Source: JBHEBG01 sp046557915 (GTDB lineage: Bacteria > Bacteroidota > Bacteroidia > Flavobacteriales > Flavobacteriaceae). From it: a stretch of 64,000 nucleotides of DNA. The position numbers were made by a program, and so were the translations under genes. Positions 50,708 to 60,388 of the stretch are shown piece after piece. Location of the stretch: positions 1,488,001 to 1,552,000 of the forward strand of contig NZ_JBHEBG010000001.1 in NCBI RefSeq assembly GCF_046557915.1, written 5' to 3'. Within the stretch, counting starts at the first letter, position 1, and each line of letters begins with the position of its first letter. A model generated the notes under the pieces. The model was not told the origin of the DNA, did no database searches, and saw nothing but the letters and a program-made list of their open reading frames with translations.

Positions 50708-53425
50708 ATGGCAGAGAATGCAACAATAAGGCTTAATAAGGTCCTTAGGGAGCTTAATATCTCACTGGATAGAGCGGTAGATTACCTTTCTTCCAAAGGA
50801 CATGAGGTGGAGGCAAGGCCTACCACCAAAATATCCGATGAGGTATACCAAGTGCTTTTGGACGAGTTCCAGACGGATATGAGCAAGAAGGTTGCATCCA
50901 AGGAGGTAGGTGAAGAAAAGCGCAAGGAAAAGGAGGCGCTAAGGATACAGCTAGAGCAAGAACAGGAAGAGAAGAGGTTAGCCAGGGAAAAAAGATCTTC
51001 GGAGCAGTTGGTAAAGGCCAAAGCTGAAATCGCCGGTCCTAAAACCGTAGGCAAAATAGATTTGGAGCCAAAGAAGAAGACCCCGGCCAAGAAAGAAGAA
51101 ACCGAAGCACCCGTTGAACCAGTAAAGGAAAACAAGGTAAAAGAGTCGCCAAAGACTCCGGAGCCCGCCAAAAAGGAGGCGCCCGTAAAAAAGGCCCCGG
51201 TAGCCAAAAAAGAAGAACCTGAAGTTGAAGAACAGAAAGAAACTGTTGAAGATACCAAGCCAAAATCCATTACTACCCAATATCAGAAACTTTCCGGCCC
51301 TAAAATTACGGGAGATAAAATAGATCTTACCAAATTTGCAAAGCCGAAGAAAAAGAAGGAACCACCTAAAGAAAGCAGTGCAGCCATAGATCGCAAGAAA
51401 CGAAGAAAACGTATTGTTAGCGAGAAAGGTAATAGCGGGGCATCCGGTGGCGGTGCGAGAGGTAAAGTAGGAGCACGAAAAGGAGCCGGAACACGATTTG
51501 CACCTGTTTCCAAGGTAGAGCCTACAGAAGAGGAAGTTCAAAAACAAGTAAGGGAAACCCTAGAGAAGTTACAGGGTAAATCCAAAAAAGGCAAAGGAGC
51601 CAAATATAGAAGGGATAAAAGAGATCAACACCGTCAGCAGACAGAAAAAGATCTTGAACAACAAGAACTGGACAGTAAGGTATTGAAGGTTACCGAATTT
51701 GTAACGGTAAACGAAGTCTCTACCATGATGGATGTAAGTACTACCCAGATTATCTCCGCATGTATGTCATTGGGAATCATGGTTACCATGAACCAGCGTT
51801 TAGATGCCGAGACACTTGCCATTGTAGCCGATGAATTTGGATATGAAGTAGAATTTGTAACGGCAGATATTGAGGAATCCATTGTTGAAGAAGTAGATGC
51901 GCCGGAAGATCTAAAACCAAGAGCGCCCATCGTTACCGTAATGGGGCATGTAGATCACGGTAAGACATCTTTATTGGATTACATTAGGGAAGAAAATGTT
52001 ATAGCAGGTGAAAGCGGTGGAATTACACAGCATATCGGTGCTTATGGGGTAACCCTGGAAGGTGGTCAGAAAATTACCTTTTTAGATACACCGGGTCACG
52101 AAGCCTTTACGGCGATGCGTGCGCGTGGAGCACAAGTAACAGATATTGCTATCATCGTAGTTGCAGCGGATGACGATATTATGCCACAAACCAAAGAAGC
52201 CATCAGCCATGCGCAGGCGGCAGGCGTGCCCATTGTTTTTGCAATAAATAAGATAGATAGGCCTACGGCAAATCCGGATAAGATTAAGGAAGGTTTGGCC
52301 GCCATGAATCTTTTGGTAGAGGACTGGGGAGGTAAAATACAGTCTCACGATATTTCTGCCAAGACGGGTGAAGGAATCAAAGATCTTTTAGAGAAGGTGT
52401 TGTTGGAGGCAGAACTTTTAGAACTAACGGCAAACCCGGATAAGTTGGCCGTTGGTACTGTAGTAGAAGCCTTTCTGGACAAAGGTAGGGGATATGTTTC
52501 CACCATATTGGTTCAGGCCGGAACGTTGGAAATAGGAGATTACGTTTTGGCAGGTACCTGCAGTGGTAAGGTAAAGGCGATGCAAGATGAACGCGGAAAA
52601 AATATTAAAAATGCAGGACCTTCTACTCCGATATCTATTTTGGGCTTGGATGGTGCACCGCAAGCGGGCGACAAGTTCAATACTTTGGAAGATGAAAGGG
52701 AAGCCAAACAGATTGCTGCAAAAAGAGGTCAGCTACAGCGCGAACAAACTGTTAGAACACAACGTCATATAACCCTGGACGAAATTGGAAGGCGAATTGC
52801 CCTGGGCGATTTCAAAGAATTGAATATTATTCTTAAAGGTGATGTGGACGGATCTGTGGAAGCACTTACGGATTCTTTCCAAAAATTGTCCACGGATGAG
52901 ATACAAGTAAACATTATACACAAGGCGGTTGGCGCAATCACCGAATCGGATGTATTGTTGGCCTCGGCCTCGGATGCCATTATCATTGGGTTTAATGTAA
53001 GGCCAATGGGCAATGCCAGGATGATTGCAGAAAAAGAGGAGATAGATATAAGGATGTATTCTATTATCTATGATGCGATCAACGACCTTAAGGATGCCAT
53101 GGAAGGAATGCTCTCCCCAGAAATGAAGGAAGAGATTACGGGTACTGCCGAAATAAGGGAGACCTTTAAGATTTCCAAGGTGGGTACCATTGCAGGATGT
53201 ATGGTTACCAGTGGTAAGATTTTCAGAAACTCCAGTATAAGACTTATTCGAGATGGTGTGGTCATCTATACCGGCGAGCTGTCTTCTCTAAAACGTTTTA
53301 AGGACGATGTAAAAGAAGTGGCCAAAGGATATGATTGTGGGTTACAGGTTAAAAACTACAATGATATCAAGGAAAGTGATATTGTAGAGGCCTTCCAGGA
53401 AGTTGCGGTGAAAAAGAAACTATAA
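50708..53425 (+). CDS. infB: Translation initiation factor IF-2
   Basis: IF-2 is the GTPase that brings initiator tRNA to the 30S subunit. At 905 residues it is of usual length for Bacteroidetes. The IF2-N domain is at about 1-50, followed by a charged Lys/Glu/Pro linker (about 60-300) of low complexity. The G domain has G1 GHVDHGKT at 413-420, G3 DTPGH at 460-464, and G4 NKID at 514-517. Domains II, III and IV follow to the end. It is the last gene of rimP-nusA-infB. The SPOR gene is convergent and ends 50 nt away. Confidence 0.98.
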   Translation: MAENATIRLNKVLRELNISLDRAVDYLSSKGHEVEARPTTKISDEVYQVLLDEFQTDMSKKVASKEVGEEKRKEKEALRIQLEQEQEEKRLAREKRSSEQLVKAKAEIAGPKTVGKIDLEPKKKTPAKKEETEAPVEPVKENKVKESPKTPEPAKKEAPVKKAPVAKKEEPEVEEQKETVEDTKPKSITTQYQKLSGPKITGDKIDLTKFAKPKKKKEPPKESSAAIDRKKRRKRIVSEKGNSGASGGGARGKVGARKGAGTRFAPVSKVEPTEEEVQKQVRETLEKLQGKSKKGKGAKYRRDKRDQHRQQTEKDLEQQELDSKVLKVTEFVTVNEVSTMMDVSTTQIISACMSLGIMVTMNQRLDAETLAIVADEFGYEVEFVTADIEESIVEEVDAPEDLKPRAPIVTVMGHVDHGKTSLLDYIREENVIAGESGGITQHIGAYGVTLEGGQKITFLDTPGHEAFTAMRARGAQVTDIAIIVVAADDDIMPQTKEAISHAQAAGVPIVFAINKIDRPTANPDKIKEGLAAMNLLVEDWGGKIQSHDISAKTGEGIKDLLEKVLLEAELLELTANPDKLAVGTVVEAFLDKGRGYVSTILVQAGTLEIGDYVLAGTCSGKVKAMQDERGKNIKNAGPSTPISILGLDGAPQAGDKFNTLEDEREAKQIAAKRGQLQREQTVRTQRHITLDEIGRRIALGDFKELNIILKGDVDGSVEALTDSFQKLSTDEIQVNIIHKAVGAITESDVLLASASDAIIIGFNVRPMGNARMIAEKEEIDIRMYSIIYDAINDLKDAMEGMLSPEMKEEITGTAEIRETFKISKVGTIAGCMVTSGKIFRNSSIRLIRDGVVIYTGELSSLKRFKDDVKEVAKGYDCGLQVKNYNDIKESDIVEAFQEVAVKKKL

Positions 53426-53474
53426 GATTTTTAGTACAAAAGGGCCTAGAAGGTTAAATGCGTTTCAAAGCCAT

Positions 53475-53846
53475 TTACTTTTTAGGCTTTTCCGGTTTTA
53501 AAAGCATGGCACTAGGATATTTTTTCCTAACCTCCATAAGCTTGCGTTCACCTTCCAATTTGGTTTTAAATCTACCCACCCGCACGCGGTAACTAGGAGA
53601 TTCAAATTTGATGACGGAAGACCATCCCGGGAAATCCAACTCAAACTTCGATTTGGTATTTTGTGCCTCATTATATGCGCCGAAAAAGACCTGGATTCTG
53701 TAATAATCAATTTCCGCATTATGAGCTTCGTAGATTTTTAAAAGATCGTTGATCCTTTCGTCCTGTGCAATGGTTATGGTGCCTTGCTGAGCCATTCCGG
53801 ATATGGTAAAACAACAGATAACAAGTGTATATATAAACGTTTTCAT
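53475..53846 (-). CDS. SPOR domain-containing periplasmic protein
   Basis: A 123-residue exported protein with a signal peptide (about 1-19, ending SGMA). The mature part (about 45-120) is a SPOR domain: YYRIQVFFGAYNEAQ at the first strand, then SPSYRVRVGRFKTKLEGERKL. SPOR domains bind denuded peptidoglycan at division or other sites. It is small, holding hardly more than the one domain. A promoter box lies at 53880-53887. In flavobacteria a SPOR gene between infB and the alternative complex III operon is a usual arrangement as far as I recall. Confidence 0.88.
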   Translation of the reverse strand: MKTFIYTLVICCFTISGMAQQGTITIAQDERINDLLKIYEAHNAEIDYYRIQVFFGAYNEAQNTKSKFELDFPGWSSVIKFESPSYRVRVGRFKTKLEGERKLMEVRKKYPSAMLLKPEKPKK

Positions 53847-53879
53847 CGTTTCTTTTTAATTAGTTTCCCTTAGGCCGTA

Positions 53880-53887
53880 CAAAAGTA
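53880..53887 (-). promoter_or_regulatory. Putative -7 box of the SPOR gene
   Basis: On the minus strand TACTTTTG matches TAnnTTTG, 33 nt above the ATG at 53846. No -33 TTG is seen at the expected spacing. Confidence 0.5.
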
Positions 53888-53985
53888 GATTTTAATTTTT
53901 AAACTAAATAATTTGGGATTATTTAGAATTAATATAAATTATAAATTATAAATCCCTTAACATTTCCAAAATAAAGTCTATGTCG

Positions 53986-53993
53986 TATTTTTG
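53986..53993 (+). promoter_or_regulatory. Putative -7 box of the act-cox respiratory operon
   Basis: TATTTTTG matches TAnnTTTG and lies 86 nt above the actA ATG at 54080, leaving an 80-nt leader. All following genes to the window end are on this strand with short gaps, so one long transcript is likely. Confidence 0.55.
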
Positions 53994-54079
53994 CCTTCAA
54001 TTTGAACGGCGATATAGTACTGTTATTGTCCTAGTAATAGTAATTATCGTGCCAAGATTTCGATAGAAATATTTTTAAT

Positions 54080-55459
54080 ATGAAAAAGGTTCCATACCGC
54101 AATCAAATTTCTAAAAATTTAGGTATCAGCTTAGTAGTTTTCCTACTCTTTTCAATTTCCATTATTGCACAAGACGAAACGGCGGCTCCGGGAACGGAAG
54201 TTGCAGCTGAAGAAACCAGTGGTGCTTCCGGCGGTGATGTGGCCAAGGGAAAATCACTGTTTAATCAAAATTGTGCGGCTTGCCATGCCCTAAATCGGAA
54301 AATGACAGGGCCTGCCTTGGCAAATGTGGCTTCTAGATTGGCTGCCGATGAAGGATTGGATACTGAATGGCTTTATGCTTGGATAAAGAACAGCCCGGGA
54401 ATGATAAAATCGGGAGATGCTTATGCCGTTAAGATTTACGCAGAATACAATCAGGCGGCAATGACCGCATTTCCTACGTTGAGCAATACCGATATAGACG
54501 ATATTTTGGCCTACACGGCCGCACCACCACCGGCTCCGCCAGTTGCAGCAGCAGGCGCGGCGGGTACAACCGGCGGGGAATCTTCCTCAGGAATATCCAA
54601 CGAAATAATTTTGGGTGCCTTGGCCCTTGTGTTTGGGCTTTTGGTAATGATGTTGATACTGGTCAATAAAACCTTGCGAAGAATCGCAGAGGCTAATGGA
54701 GTGGTATTGGAAAAGGAAAAGGCGGAGAAACGCATACCTATTTGGAAAGCTTTTGCGCAAAACCAGTTCTTAGTGCTGGTTTCAGTAATCTTCTTGCTAT
54801 TGGCCAGTGGTTATTTTGCGTATGGTTGGATGATGCAAGTAGGTGTAGATCAGGGATATGCTCCTATACAGCCCATTCACTATTCCCATAAAGTGCATGC
54901 CGGGGACAATAAGATAGAGTGTAAGTATTGCCATTCTTCGGCGAGGGTTTCAAAGACTTCGGGAATACCATCACTTAATGTGTGTATGAACTGTCACAAA
55001 TCTATCTACGAATATAAAGGTAACCCTGAAGGTCCAACTCCAGAAGATTTGGCAAACGGGTACACCAACGAATTCTATACCAAAGAGATCAAAAAACTTT
55101 ACAAAGCAGTTGGTTGGGATGAGGAAAATCAAAAATATACCGGGGAGACCCAGCCCGTGGAATGGGTAAGGATACATAACCTTCCCGATTTTGCCTATTT
55201 TAATCATTCGCAGCACGTTTCCGTAGCAGGAATCGAATGCCAAACCTGTCATGGCCCTGTAGAGGAAATGGAAATCATGTCGCAGTATGCCCCATTAACA
55301 ATGGGATGGTGCGTTGATTGCCATAGAGAAACCAATGTAAAGGTAGCGGGCAACGAGTATTATGCAAAAATACACGAGGAGCTTTCCAAAAAATATGGAG
55401 TTGACCAACTGACCGCGGCGCAAATGGGCGGATTGGAGTGCGGTAAGTGTCACTATTGA
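54080..55459 (+). CDS. actA: Alternative complex III subunit ActA, hexaheme form with fused cytochrome c domain
   Basis: A 459-residue membrane-bound multiheme cytochrome c of alternative complex III, which oxidises menaquinol. The signal peptide is at about 11-30. A class I cytochrome c domain follows with heme motif CAACH at 65-69. After an Ala/Pro/Gly linker come two hydrophobic helices (about 176-197 and 233-255) and a multiheme part with five further CXXCH motifs: CKYCH at 281-285, CMNCH, CQTCH, CVDCH and CGKCH at 454-458. That makes six hemes; the studied Rhodothermus ActA has five, so the first domain is an added module. It opens the actABCDEF operon. Confidence 0.93.
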   Translation: MKKVPYRNQISKNLGISLVVFLLFSISIIAQDETAAPGTEVAAEETSGASGGDVAKGKSLFNQNCAACHALNRKMTGPALANVASRLAADEGLDTEWLYAWIKNSPGMIKSGDAYAVKIYAEYNQAAMTAFPTLSNTDIDDILAYTAAPPPAPPVAAAGAAGTTGGESSSGISNEIILGALALVFGLLVMMLILVNKTLRRIAEANGVVLEKEKAEKRIPIWKAFAQNQFLVLVSVIFLLLASGYFAYGWMMQVGVDQGYAPIQPIHYSHKVHAGDNKIECKYCHSSARVSKTSGIPSLNVCMNCHKSIYEYKGNPEGPTPEDLANGYTNEFYTKEIKKLYKAVGWDEENQKYTGETQPVEWVRIHNLPDFAYFNHSQHVSVAGIECQTCHGPVEEMEIMSQYAPLTMGWCVDCHRETNVKVAGNEYYAKIHEELSKKYGVDQLTAAQMGGLECGKCHY

Positions 55460-55497
55460 TCAAAACAATTTTAAGAAGATAATTTCAGATATATCGT

Positions 55498-58400
55498 ATG
55501 GCATCAAACAAAAAATATTGGAAAAACGAGGCGGAGTTAAATCCAAACGATTCCATTGTTGAGACGCTAAGACAGAACGAATTTGTTGCGGAAATTCCTG
55601 TAGATGAATTCCTTGGTGATAAGGACACCTTGTCCTCCACAAGCACCAATAGGAGGGATTTTCTAAAATATGTCGGTTTCAGTACCGCCGCTGCTTCTCT
55701 GGCCGCTTGCGAAGGACCGGTTGTAAAATCTATTCCTTACGTGGTAAAGCCAGAACGTATCGTTCCCGGAGTTGCCAATTTTTACGCAACTACGATTGCC
55801 AATGGATTTGATTTTGCCAGCATTCTGGTTAAGACCAGAGAAGGTAGGCCCATTAAAATAGAAAATAATACAGATGCTAAAGTTGGAGGCAGTGCAAATG
55901 CCAGGGTTCAGGCCTCGGTACTTTCTCTATACGATAGTACAAGATTGCAAGGACCACTTCTAAATGGTGAGCCTATAGAATGGAATAGTTTGGATGCCGC
56001 GGTAAAATCCAAACTGGGAAGTCTAAAAAATTCTGGGAAACAGATTGCATTGTTGACACAAACATATGCAAGTCCCTCTACTACCAAACTGATTGCCGAG
56101 TTTACGGCAGCCTTCGGTAATGTAACCCACGTTACCTATGACGCTATCTCGCAAGATGCAGCACTTACTGCTTTTGAGGCGAGATACGGTGAAAGGGCTA
56201 TGGCCGACTACGATTTTGAGAAAGCTGAGGTCATCGTTTCCTTTGGGGCCGATTTCTTAGCGGACTGGCAAGGAGGTGGGTATGATGGCGGTTACGCCAA
56301 AGGGCGTGTTCCGAAGCAAGGAAAAATGTCTAAACATACGCAGTTCGAGTCTAATATGTCGCTCACTGGGGCCAATGCTGATAAACGAGTACCCATTACG
56401 GCGGCAGAGCAAAAAATTGCCCTGGCCAAGTTATATGGTAAACTAAATAATAGTACCGTTAGTGGTGAGCTTCCGGAAAGTGTAGAAAAAGCGGTTGATG
56501 CAGTAGCAAGCGAAATTCGCAAGGCGGGCAGCAATGCTGTGGTTGTAACCGGAATAGATGATGTTAATGCACAAGCTGTAGTTCTTGCCATCAATGAATT
56601 ACTGGGGAGCAAAGCTTACGATACCAAGGCTCCCAAGTATGTAAGACAAGGAGATATCAAAGCACTGGCTACTTTAATTTCGGATATGCAGTCCGGCAAA
56701 GTAGGCGCACTGATCATGGATGGTGTAAATCCAATGTATTCCTTGCCCAATGCGGCAGATTTTGGTGAAGGAATAAAGAATGTTGATCTCTCGGTCTATT
56801 TTTCAACCAATAATGACGAGACAGCCCAGGTTTCGCAATTTGTTGCAGCAGCTCCGCATTACTTGGAGTCATGGGGCGACAGTGAAATTAAAAAAGGACA
56901 TTATAGCTTAATGCAACCTGTTATAAAGGAATTGTTCGATACAAGACAACTGCAAAGTGCGTTGCTTACTTGGATGGACAGCGATAAAGGCTATTACGAT
57001 TATATTACCCAAAATTGGGAAGCAAATATTTTAGGAGGATCAGACTGGAACAAAGCACTTCACGATGGTGTCTTTAGTGCGTCATCTGATGTGATGTCCG
57101 AAGATACGGCCGATGATGCTACGGCTTCCAACGATGCCAATCAGGCAGATGACCAACCCGCGATAGATCCAATTGCTACGGCGGTAAGAAATTTGGTAGG
57201 GGCGGCAAGTGCCGATATGGAACTTACCCTTTATTCCAAAGTAGGTATGGGAGAAGGAAGACAGGCCAATAATCCATGGTTGCAAGAATTCCCAGATCCT
57301 ATTACCAGAGTTTCTTGGGACAATTACCTTACCGTTTCCAAAGCCGATGCAGAGGCTTTAGGGTTAAAGAACGAGAATGTTGCCAACGGTGGTCTAGATG
57401 GCAGTTATGTAAAAATTACGGCCAATGGGGTTGCCTTAGATAATGTTCCGGTAATGATTCAACCCGGACAGGCCAAAGGTACAGTCGGACTTTCCTTTGG
57501 TTATGGAAAGACCGTTGGAATGAAAGAGGAAATGAAGACAGGTGTCAATGCATTTGCATTGTATCAGGGCTTTTCCAACATACAAGACGTAAGTATTGAA
57601 AAATCTACGGGTATGCATGAGTTTGCCTGTGTGCAACTCCATAATACCTTAATGGGTAGAGGAGATATCATTAAGGAAACTACCTTGGAAATATTTAATA
57701 CCAAGGATGCCCATGAATGGAACATTGTTCCACAGGTTTCCCTTAACCATCAAGAAGTGCCCGCAACCACTGTTGATTTATGGGACAGTTTTGATCGATC
57801 TATCGGTCATCACTTCAATTTGTCCATAGATTTAAATGCATGTACCGGTTGTGGTGCCTGTGTAATTGCATGTCATGCCGAAAATAACGTTCCCGTTGTT
57901 GGTAAGCAAGAGATCAGACTATCCAGGGATATGCATTGGTTACGGATAGATAGGTATTATTCTTCAGAAGATACCTTTGAACAAGACAACGTTAAAAAAG
58001 ATGAGTTTGATGGTCTTTCGGGCGATAAAGGATCCTTGGGAGGTTTTGGTGAATTGGAAGATCCATCTGCTAACCCACAGGTAGCTTTTCAGCCGGTAAT
58101 GTGTCAGCATTGTAACCATGCTCCGTGCGAAACCGTATGCCCTGTGGCCGCTACATCGCACAGTAGACAGGGTCAGAACCATATGGCCTATAACCGATGT
58201 GTTGGGACTAGATATTGTGCCAATAACTGTCCTTATAAAGTACGTCGTTTTAATTGGTTCCTTTATAATAATAATGACGAGTTCGATTATCATATGAACA
58301 ATGATTTGGGCAAAATGGTAATCAACCCAGATGTTAACGTACGATCTAGAGGGGTAATGGAAAAATGTTCCATGTGTATCCAAATGACGCAGAAAACTAT

Positions 58401-58626
58401 TTTGGACGCTAAGCGAGATGGGCGCGCAATAAAGGATGGAGAATTCCAGACCGCGTGTTCGGCGGCATGTAGTAGTGGAGCTATGGTGTTTGGAGATATT
58501 AATGACGAGGATAGCAAGATAGCCGAATTAAAAGAAAGTAACCGTATGTATCACTTATTGGAACATGTAGGAACAAAACCCAATGTGTTCTACCATGTTA
58601 AAGTGAGGAATACCAACGAAGCATAA
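55498..58626 (+). CDS. actB: Alternative complex III subunit ActB (molybdopterin-like domain plus Fe-S domain)
   Basis: A 1042-residue peripheral subunit of alternative complex III. A Tat-like segment (RRDFLKYVGF from residue 52, then Ala-rich) directs export. Residues to about 690 resemble the molybdopterin oxidoreductase fold, which in this complex carries no molybdenum cofactor. The C-terminal part is a ferredoxin-like domain with Cys motifs for four iron-sulfur clusters: C782, C785, C788 and C792 in CTGCGACVIAC, CQHCNHAPCETVCP, CVGTRYCANNCP, and CSMCIQ with CSAAC. An acidic low-complexity insert lies near residue 525-560. It passes electrons between quinol and the c hemes. It follows actA after 38 nt. 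Confidence 0.95.
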   Translation: MASNKKYWKNEAELNPNDSIVETLRQNEFVAEIPVDEFLGDKDTLSSTSTNRRDFLKYVGFSTAAASLAACEGPVVKSIPYVVKPERIVPGVANFYATTIANGFDFASILVKTREGRPIKIENNTDAKVGGSANARVQASVLSLYDSTRLQGPLLNGEPIEWNSLDAAVKSKLGSLKNSGKQIALLTQTYASPSTTKLIAEFTAAFGNVTHVTYDAISQDAALTAFEARYGERAMADYDFEKAEVIVSFGADFLADWQGGGYDGGYAKGRVPKQGKMSKHTQFESNMSLTGANADKRVPITAAEQKIALAKLYGKLNNSTVSGELPESVEKAVDAVASEIRKAGSNAVVVTGIDDVNAQAVVLAINELLGSKAYDTKAPKYVRQGDIKALATLISDMQSGKVGALIMDGVNPMYSLPNAADFGEGIKNVDLSVYFSTNNDETAQVSQFVAAAPHYLESWGDSEIKKGHYSLMQPVIKELFDTRQLQSALLTWMDSDKGYYDYITQNWEANILGGSDWNKALHDGVFSASSDVMSEDTADDATASNDANQADDQPAIDPIATAVRNLVGAASADMELTLYSKVGMGEGRQANNPWLQEFPDPITRVSWDNYLTVSKADAEALGLKNENVANGGLDGSYVKITANGVALDNVPVMIQPGQAKGTVGLSFGYGKTVGMKEEMKTGVNAFALYQGFSNIQDVSIEKSTGMHEFACVQLHNTLMGRGDIIKETTLEIFNTKDAHEWNIVPQVSLNHQEVPATTVDLWDSFDRSIGHHFNLSIDLNACTGCGACVIACHAENNVPVVGKQEIRLSRDMHWLRIDRYYSSEDTFEQDNVKKDEFDGLSGDKGSLGGFGELEDPSANPQVAFQPVMCQHCNHAPCETVCPVAATSHSRQGQNHMAYNRCVGTRYCANNCPYKVRRFNWFLYNNNDEFDYHMNNDLGKMVINPDVNVRSRGVMEKCSMCIQMTQKTILDAKRDGRAIKDGEFQTACSAACSSGAMVFGDINDEDSKIAELKESNRMYHLLEHVGTKPNVFYHVKVRNTNEA

Positions 58627-58659
58627 TCATAAAATAAGCAAGTAACTATATCATAAATT

Positions 58660-60387
58660 ATGGCATCGCATTACGAAGCACCTATACGAAAACCCTTAGT
58701 TCTTGGAGATAAAGGCTACCATGATGTATCCGTGGACATTGCCGCTCCGGTAGAAGGGAGGGCCAATAAACAATGGTGGATTGTATTTTCCATTGCTTTA
58801 GTGGCGTTCCTATGGGGTGTCGGCTGTATTATTTATACTATTTCCACAGGTATTGGTGTCTGGGGACTCAATAAGACCGTTGGCTGGGCTTGGGATATTA
58901 CCAACTTTGTTTGGTGGGTAGGTATCGGGCATGCCGGAACCTTGATTTCTGCGGTATTGTTGCTTTTTAGACAAAAATGGAGAATGGCCATTAACCGTTC
59001 TGCGGAGGCTATGACCATCTTTTCGGTAATTCAGGCAGGATTGTTCCCAGTTATCCACATGGGTCGTGTATGGGTCGGCTATTGGGTATTGCCCATTCCA
59101 AATCAATTTGGATCCTTATGGGTAAACTTTAATTCGCCCCTACTTTGGGATGTATTTGCAATATCCACCTATCTATCGGTTTCTTTGGTATTCTGGTGGA
59201 CAGGCCTATTGCCAGATTTTGCCATGATACGAGATAGGGCGGTTAAACCCTTTCAAAAGAAGATATACAGTTTACTGAGTTTTGGTTGGAGTGGTCGCGC
59301 AAAAGACTGGCAACGTTTTGAAGAAGTATCCCTTGTATTGGCCGGTTTGGCAACACCTTTGGTACTTTCTGTGCACACTATCGTATCCTTTGACTTTGCC
59401 ACTTCGGTAATTCCAGGATGGCATACCACCATATTTCCACCTTATTTCGTTGCAGGAGCAGTGTTCTCTGGTTTTGCCATGGTGAATACGTTGCTCATAA
59501 TAATGAGAAAAGTATGTAGTTTGGAAGCATACATCACGGTACAACATATAGAATTGATGAACATTGTTATTATGATCACCGGTTCAATCGTTGGCTGTGC
59601 CTATATTACGGAGCTCTTTATGGCTTGGTATTCTGGTGTGGAATACGAGCAATATGCATTCCTCAATCGGGCTACAGGACCATATTGGTGGGCATATTGG
59701 GCCATGATGACCTGTAATGTGTTCTCTCCTCAGTTCATGTGGTTTAAAAAACTACGGACAAGCATCGTGTTTTCGTTCTTAATTTCCATTGTGGTAAACA
59801 TAGGAATGTGGTTCGAACGTTTTGTAATTATTGTTACCTCGCTGCACCGTGATTACCTACCTTCTTCATGGACAATGTTCTCACCCACCTTTGTGGATAT
59901 CGGTATATTCTTGGGTACTCTAGGGTTTTTCTTTGTACTCTTTTTACTATATGCCAGAACTTTTCCAGTGATTGCACAGGCAGAGGTGAAATCTATTCTT
60001 AAATCCTCTGGAGAGCGATATAAGCGATTGAGGGACGAAGGAAAACCGTTATACGAAATAACAAAGGGAGCTGCTACGGTTACAGAAACTAAAGCGGAAG
60101 AGAAAGCACCAGAGGCAAAGGCATCAGAAGATGTGTCCAATTTGTTGGGTGCCCTGGGAACCTTTGATGCAACCAAGGATACCCCTGATGATTTGAAGAA
60201 AGTAAAAGGGATAGGTCCTCAGATGGAGACAACTCTTAATCAGATAGGTATTTTTAGCTTTGCTCAGGTAAGTAAAATGACCCAAAAAGAATACGATTTA
60301 TTAGATTCTATAACCGGTTCGTTCCCGGGAAGGGCGCAACGAGACGATTGGGCCGGGCAAGCTAAGACTTTAAATAACAACAAGTAA
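58660..60387 (+). CDS. actC: Alternative complex III subunit ActC (NrfD-like) with helix-hairpin-helix tail
   Basis: A 575-residue inner-membrane protein with ten helices of the NrfD/PsrC family (about 35-455), which forms a menaquinol site. GIGHAGTLISAVLLLFRQ and SVHTIVSFDFATSVIPGWH lie in conserved places. ActC usually ends near 460-480; here an acidic linker (about 462-505) is followed by a helix-hairpin-helix domain, DDLKKVKGIGPQMETTL at 510-526, and a tail with DDWAGQAKTL. This resembles the tail of ribosomal protein S2 in this window (18801-19997). The tail would be on the cytoplasmic side if the helix count is even. It ends 1 nt before actD. Confidence 0.94.
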   Translation: MASHYEAPIRKPLVLGDKGYHDVSVDIAAPVEGRANKQWWIVFSIALVAFLWGVGCIIYTISTGIGVWGLNKTVGWAWDITNFVWWVGIGHAGTLISAVLLLFRQKWRMAINRSAEAMTIFSVIQAGLFPVIHMGRVWVGYWVLPIPNQFGSLWVNFNSPLLWDVFAISTYLSVSLVFWWTGLLPDFAMIRDRAVKPFQKKIYSLLSFGWSGRAKDWQRFEEVSLVLAGLATPLVLSVHTIVSFDFATSVIPGWHTTIFPPYFVAGAVFSGFAMVNTLLIIMRKVCSLEAYITVQHIELMNIVIMITGSIVGCAYITELFMAWYSGVEYEQYAFLNRATGPYWWAYWAMMTCNVFSPQFMWFKKLRTSIVFSFLISIVVNIGMWFERFVIIVTSLHRDYLPSSWTMFSPTFVDIGIFLGTLGFFFVLFLLYARTFPVIAQAEVKSILKSSGERYKRLRDEGKPLYEITKGAATVTETKAEEKAPEAKASEDVSNLLGALGTFDATKDTPDDLKKVKGIGPQMETTLNQIGIFSFAQVSKMTQKEYDLLDSITGSFPGRAQRDDWAGQAKTLNNNK

Positions 60388-60388
60388 T

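Noticed and set aside
50782..51547. Long antisense frames over the IF-2 linker
   Set aside because: They arise from the repetitive charged linker of infB and give only Ser/Phe-rich low-complexity proteins.
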